NCBI GenBank assembly: GCA_003150225.1
Contig: QAND01000006.1
Span: 1-59,077, forward strand
DNA from: Bacillota bacterium
GTDB lineage: Bacteria; Bacillota; Clostridia; Christensenellales; QAND01
Direction: 5' to 3'
Length of the DNA: 59,077 bases
In this document: piece by piece, positions 28,861 to 36,201 of the stretch
How positions within the stretch are numbered: position 1 is the stretch's first letter
How the letters are laid out: every line of letters starts with the position of its first letter
Made by a program: the position numbers and the translations under genes
Notes under the pieces: model-generated
Told to the model about the DNA's origin: nothing
What the model saw: the letters and a program-made list of their open reading frames with translations, nothing else
Databases searched by the model: none

Positions 28861-29064
28861 ATGATTAGCTACGCGCCCTTTTTCCAGACGCTGCTGGACC
28901 GGAATGTAACGATATATTATCTGGTCTTCAAGCAGGGGATGTCCAGCAACACCTTCCAGCGAATGCGGGAGGGAGAACCCATCACCACCGCTACCATAGA
29001 CACCCTGTGCTCCATTTTAAGGTGTACCGTGTCGGATATCATCGAGTACCAAGAGGACCACTAA
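28861..29064 (+). CDS. Cro/CI-like small regulator, paralogue of 11500
   Basis: HTH_26-type DNA-binding protein of 67 aa: MISYAPFFQTLLDRNVTIYY, recognition region SSNTFQRMREG, and C-terminal DTLCSILRCTVSDIIEY. ATG 28861 follows AGGTGATGCC. It is a paralogue of the protein encoded at 11500-11703. About 180 bases upstream, and divergent, lies the promoter of the 57-aa gene with the palindrome CTCAATATATTGAG; this regulator or its paralogue is the obvious candidate to bind there. Confidence 0.85.
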   Translation: MISYAPFFQTLLDRNVTIYYLVFKQGMSSNTFQRMREGEPITTATIDTLCSILRCTVSDIIEYQEDH

Positions 29065-29156
29065 GCGCGGGCGTTTTTTTGTTTTTGGGGATTTTTCCCA
29101 TCTGGAAATCCGGTTTCCTATGTGACCGGGGCTTGTTTTCTGCGCCGCCAAAAGGA

Positions 29157-29185
29157 TTGCGGACGGCGTCCTAGGGTGCTATGAT
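29157..29185 (+). promoter_or_regulatory. Predicted promoter of the tautomerase
   Basis: TTGCGG (29157-29162) and TATGAT (29180-29185) are 17 bases apart, with a TGn extension before the -10 box, 33 bases before the start codon. Confidence 0.6.
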
Positions 29186-29217
29186 GATGCCAATCAAAAA
29201 AGTTGGAGGTGGTCTTG

Positions 29218-29457
29218 ATGCCCTTTATCAATGTGAAAATGTTTCCGGGCCGGACCCAGGAAGAACGGGAAAAGCTGGCGGTTGCCCTGGGGGACCGCGC
29301 CATGGAGCTTCTGGGCGCCCCTGCCGAGGCCTTTGTGATAGCGGTACAGGAGGTGGCCAAGGAGGACTGGCATGATCAGGTCAGCGTTCCCGAGGTAAAC
29401 GGCAATCCCAATGTGATCATCAAGAATCAGCCCCGGGAGGAATGGCCCAAAGGCTGA
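29218..29457 (+). CDS. 4-oxalocrotonate tautomerase-like protein
   Basis: Small enzyme subunit of 79 aa of the tautomerase superfamily. ATG 29218, behind GGAGGTGG, gives MPFINVKMFPGRT; removal of Met would expose Pro1, the catalytic base of these enzymes, which fixes the start. The FVIAVQEVAKEDW segment is the second strand and loop. It ends in a family-specific NVIIKNQPREEWPKG tail. Tautomerases of this size assemble as hexamers and interconvert keto/enol forms; the substrate here is unknown. Single-gene transcript. Confidence 0.9.
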   Translation: MPFINVKMFPGRTQEEREKLAVALGDRAMELLGAPAEAFVIAVQEVAKEDWHDQVSVPEVNGNPNVIIKNQPREEWPKG

Positions 29458-29459
29458 AA

Positions 29460-29488
29460 AAAACAGGGCAACTGCCCTGTTTTTTTCT
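29460..29488. terminator. Intrinsic terminator
   Basis: AACAGGGCA and TGCCCTGTT form the stem, with A and T runs outside. It separates the tautomerase from the convergent HAD gene. Confidence 0.9.
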
Positions 29489-29492
29489 TTTC

Positions 29493-30122
29493 TCAAATGC
29501 GCGCGATCAGCTCCGGCAGTTCCAAGAGGGAATCGATGGCATGGTCATAGCCGTCCACCTCTCCAAAGCCATATCGGGCGTAAATAAAGGGGATCCCCGC
29601 TAATTGAGCGGCGTCCCGGTCCCCCTGGGTATCCCCCACATAGATGGAATGGGCTAGGCCGTTGCGCTCCATCACCAGGCGGATGTTCTCTCCCTTGGGC
29701 CGTCGGGTGGCCTCGTAGCACTCCCAGTCGGTGAAGTAACCGCCGGTGCCGTTTCCAGCAAAGAACGATTCAATATACCCCTCCTGGCAGTTGCTGACGA
29801 TGAACAGGGGAACCCGCTCTTTCAAAGCCTGGGCCGCCTCCTCCATGCCGGGATACAGCCGGGCGCCGTGGCGGGCCAAAAAGACATTTTCCGCCCGGAA
29901 GCATTCGTCGATGATGGCCTCCCGCCGCTCCGGGGAGAGATAGGGGAGCAGCCGTTGGGCGATCTGCGGAGTGGGCAGTCCCATGATGCTCTGAAGGCCC
30001 TCCACGGTGAAGTGCTCCCGGATGCCGTCATGGCGGTCCAGAACCTCGTTCCAACAGTCGATGACGGTGCCGGTGGCGTCCCATAGGGTGCCGTCCAAAT
30101 CAAAGATGACGCTGTCTACCAT
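29493..30122 (-). CDS. HAD-superfamily phosphatase (subfamily IA)
   Basis: Haloacid-dehalogenase-fold hydrolase of 209 aa, phosphoglycolate phosphatase-like. Motif I is DLDGTLWD, with the nucleophile Asp in IFDLDGT; motif II is the Ser in FIVSNCQEG; motif III is a Lys (TRRPKGENI); motif IV is VGDTQGDRDAA. A helical cap lies between motifs I and II (about residues 18-85). ATG 30122 follows AGGAGAG. The substrate is a small phosphorylated metabolite that cannot be named. It follows the second HAD gene by 16 bases on the same strand. Confidence 0.9.
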   Translation of the reverse strand: MVDSVIFDLDGTLWDATGTVIDCWNEVLDRHDGIREHFTVEGLQSIMGLPTPQIAQRLLPYLSPERREAIIDECFRAENVFLARHGARLYPGMEEAAQALKERVPLFIVSNCQEGYIESFFAGNGTGGYFTDWECYEATRRPKGENIRLVMERNGLAHSIYVGDTQGDRDAAQLAGIPFIYARYGFGEVDGYDHAIDSLLELPELIARI

Positions 30123-30138
30123 AGTGACTCTCCTGTCC

Positions 30139-30918
30139 TTAAAATGTATGGATGAGGCCCAGCTCCATAAGGGCATGGGCCACTCCGTCCTGTTCGGGGG
30201 GCGGGGCGATGCGGCGGGCCGCGGCCTTTACGGCGGCGGAGGCGTTATCCATGGCGATTCCCAGGCCCACGGTTTGAAGCATGGTGATATCGTTCTCCCC
30301 ATCGCCAAAAGCGGCGGCTTCCGCCGCGGTCAGCCCAAAGTGCTCCAGCATGCGGAGGATCCCCACGGCCTTTCCCCCTTCCCGGGGGATGACGTCGCTG
30401 CAAAGATGGCTCCAACGGATGGCCCGGCAATGGGGCATGACCCGGAGCAGATCCAGCTCCTCCTCCGGGGATACGAAGGGCATCACCTGAAAGAGGGGGC
30501 CGTCCAGAATCCGCTCCGGAGATGCAATCGGAGGCAGGGGCAAATGAACAAAGGCTTGGTATTCCCGAACCGCGTCGTTGACCCGGTTGGCGAAGATCAC
30601 CCGGTCTTGGACGAACATGCAAGCCCGGTCCTTTTCCTCCAGCCAGCGGATCAGGGCCGCCCGATCCTCCTGGAGAATGGTGTTCTGGTACAGCACCTGG
30701 TCTCCCCGATAGCAGTATTGGCCGTTGATGGAGATGTATCCATCGAAGGCGACGCCGCCAAAGTCGGGATACTCCAAGGGATGCCGCCCAGTGGCTAGAA
30801 ACAGCCGAACTCCTCGTTCCCGGAGAGCCGCAAGGGCTCTGGAGACGCCGGGACGAATTCCCTGTTCTCCATGGCATAAAAGGGTGCCGTCCACGTCAAA
30901 GAATACCGCTTTGATCAA
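30139..30918 (-). CDS. Cof-type HAD-IIB phosphatase
   Basis: Hydrolase of 259 aa of the Cof/YidA group, which dephosphorylates sugar phosphates and related compounds. Motif I is VFFDVDGTLLCHG, motif II TGRHPLEY, and motifs III/IV are GKAVGILRML and FGDGENDITML; the C2B cap lies between. The start is a TTG at 30918, with GGGAG about ten bases upstream; no in-frame ATG is nearby. It forms a two-gene operon with the following HAD-IA gene. Confidence 0.9.
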   Translation of the reverse strand: MIKAVFFDVDGTLLCHGEQGIRPGVSRALAALRERGVRLFLATGRHPLEYPDFGGVAFDGYISINGQYCYRGDQVLYQNTILQEDRAALIRWLEEKDRACMFVQDRVIFANRVNDAVREYQAFVHLPLPPIASPERILDGPLFQVMPFVSPEEELDLLRVMPHCRAIRWSHLCSDVIPREGGKAVGILRMLEHFGLTAAEAAAFGDGENDITMLQTVGLGIAMDNASAAVKAAARRIAPPPEQDGVAHALMELGLIHTF

Positions 30919-31167
30919 AGGGCATCAACTCCCAACGGGGTCATTATACCATAGCTCCCCGCTGGGACCAAACTCCAAGGGGAGTGGGGCGGCTTTCCAG
31001 TGCCGCGCTATGCCTGGGAGATGGGCCGCCCAAATCCCGCCATCTTTCGGTTTTCCGCTGGCCATCCTTGGCCAAATCCGTCCAAAATAGGATAGAATCG
31101 GCCAAAGTATTTGAATTTTTTATCAAAATAATTCGTATATATATGCATCTGAAAAAGCGTTTCATAG

Positions 31168-31199
31168 AAAAAGACGCCCGGAAATCCGGACGCTTTTTC
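31168..31199 (-). terminator. Intrinsic terminator of the PASTA-like gene
   Basis: On the minus strand GCGTCCGG, ATTT, CCGGGCGT is followed by CTTTTTC. The C-A mismatch seen on the plus strand is a G-T pair on the minus strand, so it acts leftward. The rest of 30919-31217 contains only an AT-rich stretch and no gene. Confidence 0.75.
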
Positions 31200-31217
31200 T
31201 GGTTATATGGTGAGACA

Positions 31218-32300
31218 TCATTGGGGATCCTGTGGTACATTGCCTTCATTTTCTCCATCCGTTTCCATTGAGGGCGGAACGGGTGTTTGTAGGACTTCTG
31301 GGCTGGGTTCGATGGAAGGCTGGGAAGCCGATGGCGTCGCCGTGGGAGAGGGTTCGCTAGTGGGTGCAGGCGTTGGGACAGGCGTCGGCGTTGCCGGTGG
31401 CTTGGTTACGGTCACACAATTAGGGTCTTCCGATGGGATGATGTCGCTGGGCCATGGGGTGAACGTGGGGTCCGGTGTGGGCGAGGGCAGGGGATGCCCC
31501 TGCTCCTGTGCCCATTTGTCCTTCATTTCATCGGGAGTAAGGGATGGCTGAAGGGTGCTCCAGGGGTTTTGGTACCGTTCCCCCTCCCGGTCAAGGGAAT
31601 AAACACTGATGATAAGCCCGGCGTTGGTGTTAAACAGGCACCCAGCGCCAATGTCCTGATAGTATACCTTGCCGTCCTGGCTGGGATCGGTGGTTTTCCG
31701 ATAGCCTACCCGAACCGCAAAGCCTTTGGCGTGAAGGGCATTGAGCGCCGTTTGCTCATCCATCCCGATGATGTTTGGCACCCGCTCCCACCTGATAGGC
31801 GCGTTCAGCAAAGCGTAATCCTCTTCGCCATAGAGCTGGCGCAGCTTTGCTTGGTAGGTGGGATCAGGCCCCAGATCCCATCCGCCGGGCACCTTGACGG
31901 CGCCGGGGTAGTAGGGATGCTTTTCTCCGTTGTAGAGGCCCGCGTCATAGCGCTTTTCCATGTCCCACAGCCATTGGTGGATGTCCTGGCCCTCCTGGTA
32001 TTCCATGGTTTCCCCATTGCCCGTGTAGCGGTAGCCCGCGGTACGCGCCATAAGCCCCTCCTTTGCTTGGGAGATGGCTCTAAGGATTTCCGCATCCTCT
32101 TCCGGCGGGACAACAGAAGCCTCAGCCGGCCGTTTTTCGGCGTTTGCCAGCGCTTGTGCCGCAATATCGGCGTTCTGAGCCTGAGTGGAAAGGGGATGGG
32201 ATAACAAAAGAGGGATCAAAAAAGCCAAAGAAAAGGCAAGGATCCATAGCTTTTGTGAAGAGCGGCGGGTAGTTTGTTCGGAGGATAAGTTGCGCTTCAT
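31218..32300 (-). CDS. Membrane-anchored PASTA-like protein with Pro-rich tail
   Basis: Extracytoplasmic protein of 360 aa. An N-terminal signal anchor (LWILAFSLAFLIPLLLS, about residues 17-34) is followed by a helical region, then one PASTA-type domain at about residues 175-240 (RVPNIIGMDEQTALNALHAKGFAVRV split, ending GLIISVYS). The last 100 residues are rich in Pro, Thr and Ser (PTPVPTPAPTSEPSPTATPS), as in wall-spanning linkers. PASTA domains bind peptidoglycan fragments or beta-lactams in PrkC and PBPs; here there is no kinase or transpeptidase domain. ATG 32300 follows AAAGGAGG; the longer frame to 32399 lacks a site. Confidence 0.78.
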   Translation of the reverse strand: MKRNLSSEQTTRRSSQKLWILAFSLAFLIPLLLSHPLSTQAQNADIAAQALANAEKRPAEASVVPPEEDAEILRAISQAKEGLMARTAGYRYTGNGETMEYQEGQDIHQWLWDMEKRYDAGLYNGEKHPYYPGAVKVPGGWDLGPDPTYQAKLRQLYGEEDYALLNAPIRWERVPNIIGMDEQTALNALHAKGFAVRVGYRKTTDPSQDGKVYYQDIGAGCLFNTNAGLIISVYSLDREGERYQNPWSTLQPSLTPDEMKDKWAQEQGHPLPSPTPDPTFTPWPSDIIPSEDPNCVTVTKPPATPTPVPTPAPTSEPSPTATPSASQPSIEPSPEVLQTPVPPSMETDGENEGNVPQDPQ

Positions 32301-32489
32301 GGGGGACCTCCTTTGTCGTACCATCTTGATATCCCCATCATACCAGAGATGCATAAAATATATAATATCTGGAATTATATGGGGGCGCCGCAACGCCATT
32401 TTAATGGAAATACGCGATTAAAAACAACGAAATACGATGGAGGATAGAGAGGTCCCTGTTCTCAAGCGACGACCTACGGTCTTCCGAGG

Positions 32490-33905
32490 CTATTGATGTA
32501 GATCATACAGATGGGGGTTTTCCAGCAGCTCCGGCCGGTTGAGCCGTTTCATCATGGTGGTAAAGGCGGCCTCCGCCCGCTGTAGGAGCGTCCGTTCCTC
32601 CACCTGCGTAAGCCGGCGATCCTCCATCATCACTATGCCATCCACGATGGCATAGTCCACGTCCTGTCCCATGGCGTGATAGACCAGCCGCTGTACCGGC
32701 ATAACGCCAAAGGGCGCCAGATGGGGTTGCATCACGTTGACGGCGATGAGATCGGCCTTTTTGCCCACCTCCAGAGAGCCGATGAGATGATCCAGGCCCA
32801 AAGCCCGGGCGGGCTCAATGGTAACCAGCTCCAGGGCCTTTCCGCAGGAGATGTTGCCACGGTCCTTCTGGCGGAACCGCTGGATGAGCTGTACGTTTTT
32901 CATATCCCTCCATAGGTCAAAGCTGCGGTCGGGAGCGGTGCCATCGGTGACCACCGCCACATGGACGCCCATATCCAGCATCTCCATCACAGGGCAATGG
33001 CCCCGAATATTGCCGTTGGTGGTAGGCCCATGGAAGACATAAGCGCCGGTATCCCGCAGAATCTCCAGCTCCCGCTGGCTATATCCGGTACTGTGGGTCA
33101 AGGATAGGTGGGATGTGAGGATCTCGGGGGTATGCTCATAGAGGAATTGCACGTCTCCGCCGGTGGCATGGGTATGGAGTGGAACGCCGTATTCCTGGGC
33201 AATGCGGAACATCTCCCGGTTGTGGCGTATGTTGCTCTCAACGGACTCATCGGGACGAAAGCCCATCTTTCCGGGCGCCACGATGCAGAGCTCGCGGGGG
33301 TGCCGCCCGTTATAGGCCCGAACGGCTGCTTCGGTGGAAGCCCAGGCCTGTTGGGGCGTAACGGAATAGGAGCGGCAGGAGCCGTCCTCCTCAAATAGTC
33401 TTGCCCGCTTGGGCCAGGGGCCGTTGGCGCTGCCGATACCCGATAGCTGCCGTAGCCCAACCGAGCTGCCGCCTGCTAGGCTGGCGCCCACGGGTTCGAT
33501 GATATCCACCCGAGGCGTGCTTCCCACCATGGATACCCCGGTTGTGGTGCCAAATTTGAGCCGTTCCGCAGCGGCCAGAGCCCCTTCGGCATACCAGAAT
33601 TCTTCGTCGGTACAGGTGTAGTAGATTTCTTCAGCCATCTCGTCCCAACCTGTGTCAAGATGCTCCCCTAGGGTTTTGATCAGACAGTGACCAGCATGGC
33701 CATGGCCGTCCACCAGGCCGGGAAGCACCGCGTGTCCCGAGAGGTTGAGAACCCGCTCCGCCTCGGGAAGTGGGTCGGGAAGCTGGTCCATGGGCCCTAG
33801 GGCGGCAATCCGATCCCCCTGGACCGCCACGAATCCCCGGTCATACAGGGTGTGGGCACTGTCTACGGTAATTACCACGGCATTGGTAAGCAAAAGATCA
33901 TACAT
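32490..33905 (-). CDS. Amidohydrolase (TRZ/ATZ/SsnA-like deaminase family)
   Basis: Metal-dependent hydrolase of 471 aa. The metal site is complete: VDGHGHAGH (HxH), HTHATGGDVQF (His), the THSTGYSQ His and VVTDGTAPDRSFD (Asp). An N-terminal beta-sandwich (TNAVVITVD) and the C-terminal VGKKADLIAVNV strand match cyclic amidohydrolase/aminohydrolase families such as guanine deaminase, SsnA and chlorohydrolases. The exact substrate, probably a heterocyclic amine, is not evident. ATG 33905 follows AAGGAG. It is a single gene transcribed away from the tRNA. Confidence 0.9.
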   Translation of the reverse strand: MYDLLLTNAVVITVDSAHTLYDRGFVAVQGDRIAALGPMDQLPDPLPEAERVLNLSGHAVLPGLVDGHGHAGHCLIKTLGEHLDTGWDEMAEEIYYTCTDEEFWYAEGALAAAERLKFGTTTGVSMVGSTPRVDIIEPVGASLAGGSSVGLRQLSGIGSANGPWPKRARLFEEDGSCRSYSVTPQQAWASTEAAVRAYNGRHPRELCIVAPGKMGFRPDESVESNIRHNREMFRIAQEYGVPLHTHATGGDVQFLYEHTPEILTSHLSLTHSTGYSQRELEILRDTGAYVFHGPTTNGNIRGHCPVMEMLDMGVHVAVVTDGTAPDRSFDLWRDMKNVQLIQRFRQKDRGNISCGKALELVTIEPARALGLDHLIGSLEVGKKADLIAVNVMQPHLAPFGVMPVQRLVYHAMGQDVDYAIVDGIVMMEDRRLTQVEERTLLQRAEAAFTTMMKRLNRPELLENPHLYDLHQ

Positions 33906-33983
33906 GGCAAAGGCTCCTTTTGAGTTTCATATATTTATTATACAGGATGTCCGGCCAAGTTGGAGTATTTTTCGCGATGATCT

Positions 33984-34012
33984 TGACAGATCACTTCCTT
34001 TATTATAAGATA
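33984..34012 (+). promoter_or_regulatory. Promoter of tRNA-Arg
   Basis: Perfect TTGACA (33984-33989), 17-base spacer, TAAGAT (34007-34012). The tRNA begins 15 bases further on. Confidence 0.75.
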
Positions 34013-34026
34013 TTTGAGCATTACAT

Positions 34027-34103
34027 GTACCCGTAGCTCAGCTGGATAGAGTGCTTGACTACGAATCAAGAGGTCGCGGGTTCGAATCCCTCCGGGTACG
34101 CCA
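34027..34103 (+). tRNA. tRNA-Arg (anticodon ACG)
   Basis: A complete 77-nt cloverleaf: acceptor GTACCCG (34027-34033) pairs with CGGGTAC (34093-34099), discriminator G and encoded CCA. D arm GCTCAGCTGGATAGAGTGC; anticodon stem CTTGA/TCAAG with loop CTACGAA, giving ACG, which is read as ICG after deamination and decodes CGN; T arm GCGGGTTCGAATCCCTC. Confidence 0.97.
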
Positions 34104-34261
34104 GCGGCGAGTCGCCGCAGACAGATCGCGCATCTACTTTTGTGGGTGCGCTTTGTTTTTGTTCCCGGCTCTGAAAATATCGATTTTAACCGTTCGTTGC
34201 AGTCGAGAATCTCGATGCGCAATTCGTGTTCCAGACTCTAACCCAGCGGCGAGTCGCCGCA
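34102..34261 (+). repeat. Direct copies of an 18-nt palindrome after the tRNA
   Basis: CAGCGGCGAGTCGCCGCA occurs at 34102-34119, overlapping the tRNA CCA end, and again at 34244-34261. Each copy can fold (GCGGCGA/TCGCCGC). The 124 bases between hold a terminator and no gene. Confidence 0.65.
34128..34160 (+). terminator. Intrinsic terminator of tRNA transcript
   Basis: GCGCATC (34128-34134) pairs with GGTGCGC (34145-34151), then TTTGTTTTTG. Confidence 0.65.
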
Positions 34262-34262
34262 C

Positions 34263-34301
34263 AAAAGTTCACAAACCGCTTACGCGGTTGTGAACTTTTT
34301 G
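34263..34301 (+). terminator. Second intrinsic terminator after tRNA
   Basis: AAAGTTCACAAACCGC pairs with GCGGTTGTGAACTTT with one bulged A, followed by TTTTTG. Confidence 0.85.
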
Positions 34302-34362
34302 TTTGAAGAAATACATAAAACCATCAAGGGATTTCATACTAAAGGGGAAAGGAGCGTGTAAG

Positions 34363-35028
34363 ATGTTTCGACACGAAAAGCAACTATTTCATCCGGTTGG
34401 CGTGGTAAATCCCAATCCCCAGTATGCGGCCCTGCTGCAGGAGCAGCTGGGCGGCGCCAACGGAGAGCTCAAGGCGGCCATGCAGTATATGTCCCAGAGT
34501 TTCCGGATTAAGGATTCCGAAATCAAGGATCTGTTTTTGGACATTGCGGCGGAGGAGCTGGGGCATATGGAGATGGTGGCGCAGACCATCAACCTTCTAA
34601 ACGGCCATGATGTGGATGCCACCCGGGTTCCGGCGGGGGAAATTCAGTCCCATGTGCTTCTTGGCTTGAACCCTGGATTGATCAATGCCTCGGGCTATTC
34701 CTGGACCGGAGACTATGTGACGGTAACGGGGGACCTCTGCGCGGATCTGCTCTCCAATATCGCATCCGAGCAGCGGGCAAAGGTGGTGTACGAGTATCTC
34801 TATCGCCAGATCAGCGATAAGAAGGTAAAGGAAACCATCGATTTCCTGCTGAACCGCGAGGAGGCGCACAACGCCATGTTCCAGGAAGCCTTTAACCGGG
34901 TGCAGGATACCGGGTCCAACAGGGATTTTGGAACAACCAAGGCGGCAAAGATGTACTTTAGTATGTCGAACCCCTCTCCGGGCACCGGATTTCAGGATAC
35001 CAAGGTTACCCCTCCTTCCTTCAATTAA
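34363..35028 (+). CDS. cotJC: Manganese catalase family protein (CotJC-like)
   Basis: Ferritin-fold protein of 221 aa. The dinuclear manganese ligands are recognisable: Glu in ANGELKAAMQYM, the EELGHMEMV Glu/His pair, Glu in NIASEQRAKVVYEYL and EEAHNAMF. It should break down hydrogen peroxide. Clostridial proteins of this length that start FHPVGVVNPNPQYA are usually called CotJC, a spore-coat or forespore component, which would imply a spore-forming or formerly spore-forming lineage; cotJA and cotJB are not adjacent. ATG 34363 follows GGGGAAAGGAG. It is a single gene closed by a terminator. Confidence 0.92.
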   Translation: MFRHEKQLFHPVGVVNPNPQYAALLQEQLGGANGELKAAMQYMSQSFRIKDSEIKDLFLDIAAEELGHMEMVAQTINLLNGHDVDATRVPAGEIQSHVLLGLNPGLINASGYSWTGDYVTVTGDLCADLLSNIASEQRAKVVYEYLYRQISDKKVKETIDFLLNREEAHNAMFQEAFNRVQDTGSNRDFGTTKAAKMYFSMSNPSPGTGFQDTKVTPPSFN

Positions 35029-35053
35029 CCGGCGGAAAGCCCATCGTTTTGGG

Positions 35054-35092
35054 ACGCCTGCTGCGGAGATTCCTCTGCGGCAGGTGTTTTTT
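35054..35092 (+). terminator. Intrinsic terminator of Mn-catalase gene
   Basis: ACGCCTGCTGCGGAG pairs with CTCTGCGGCAGGTGT through several G-U pairs, loop ATTC, then TTTTTT. Confidence 0.8.
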
Positions 35093-35406
35093 ATGGGGCG
35101 TAGGGCGGGCCAACCCGTATCTTAAACAGATGGTGCACAGTATGAATTTAGGACTCCATAAAAATCACTCCGCTATGCCATCCCTTGCGCCTTATTTTGC
35201 GGCCCATACTCCGAAAAAATTGGGATTCCCTCCAAACAAAGGATACATTTTGGATAAACTAATTGACCGGTCTCAATTAACGCTGAAATACGTCGATATT
35301 TTTGTGTTTTTCCATTGAAGGCCATGCATTATTTATCGTAAACTTTACTAAATATTAATGTTGCTTTTATCAAGTAATTCGCCATCAAGCGGGGTAGAGG
35401 GATGGG
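35093..35406. other. Leader region of the polymer operon
   Basis: No gene is seen. The region becomes AT-rich from about 35200 and must contain the promoter of the ten-gene operon. A possible promoter is TTGAAG (35316) with TAAACT 18 bases later. I found no convincing riboswitch or operator. Confidence 0.45.
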
Positions 35407-36201
35407 GTGCCGCGGATGCAGAAAAACCAGATATACTATCCGCGGACATACCGCAGGTTTCAAAGCGACTATAAAAACCAGCTGCTGTTTCTTCTGATTT
35501 GTGTTCTGCCAAGCTTGATTCTACTCTTGTGTTTCTATCCTCAGCTAACAAATCTTCTGAGCCGAGCGACCCAGGGCTGCCTGTCCATAGTGATGCCTGC
35601 GGAGGGTCTGGGCATCCAGTACGGGGAATATATCCCCTTTATCGGGGGCGTTTATTTTGTATCCCTGCCCTCCAACACGCCGAGTTTTTCGCTCTGCATG
35701 ATCAACTTGCTGGTCTCCTTTGGCTTGCTCTGGTTTTGCTTTACCTCCAAACGCAAGGGGAAACCTCTCTCCATTTATTTCTCCATTATGCTGCTGATCC
35801 ATGTGGTCTCCTGCATCTATTTTGCTTTGGCTAGCCAGTATTTTCCCTATACCATTACCCAATATTCGGAGCTGTACATCAAACAACAGGTGGGCATCTG
35901 GCTTTCCTTTGTTGTGATCGCCGGTTTTGTCACGGGCTTTATGAACAACGGAACCCTTTTAGCGCGCTGTCTGACCTTCTTTGGCATCATGGGATATTCC
36001 CTGGTCTTTGGAAGCGTCCGGTATCTTGCGCTTTTGTATCTGCTTTCCGCCGCATCCTCACTGTATATGCCGGTGGTTTTCTTTGCGCTGGGCCCCTTTT
36101 TTGACTTCCTGTACCTGGTGTTTTTCTATGGCCTGTTTGTGGAGCATGTGATACGCCGTGTCAATACGGGGGAAAGGAGGGCCGTATGGAAGTGGTTCTA
36201 A
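35407..36201 (+). CDS. Polytopic membrane protein, first gene of polymer operon
   Basis: Integral membrane protein of 264 aa with about seven hydrophobic helices (near residues 25-45, 95-112, 125-145, 165-182, 190-205, 210-225 and 230-250). I do not recognise the family. GTG 35407 lies five bases after GAGGG; ATG 35416 is the alternative. It overlaps the glycosyltransferase gene by 16 bases, so the two products are made together and likely interact. By analogy with synthase operons it might be a partner of the polymer synthase, for example a pore or regulatory subunit. Polar residues inside the last helices (Arg, Tyr, His near LLARCLTFFG and FVEHVIRR) may be functional. Confidence 0.8.
   Translation: MPRMQKNQIYYPRTYRRFQSDYKNQLLFLLICVLPSLILLLCFYPQLTNLLSRATQGCLSIVMPAEGLGIQYGEYIPFIGGVYFVSLPSNTPSFSLCMINLLVSFGLLWFCFTSKRKGKPLSIYFSIMLLIHVVSCIYFALASQYFPYTITQYSELYIKQQVGIWLSFVVIAGFVTGFMNNGTLLARCLTFFGIMGYSLVFGSVRYLALLYLLSAASSLYMPVVFFALGPFFDFLYLVFFYGLFVEHVIRRVNTGERRAVWKWF

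Noticed and set aside
35407..36201. Exosortase (XrtG-like) in front of the GT2 gene
   Set aside because: Gram-positive exosortases occur beside GT2 genes, but the Cys and Arg here are too close together and the characteristic motifs are absent.
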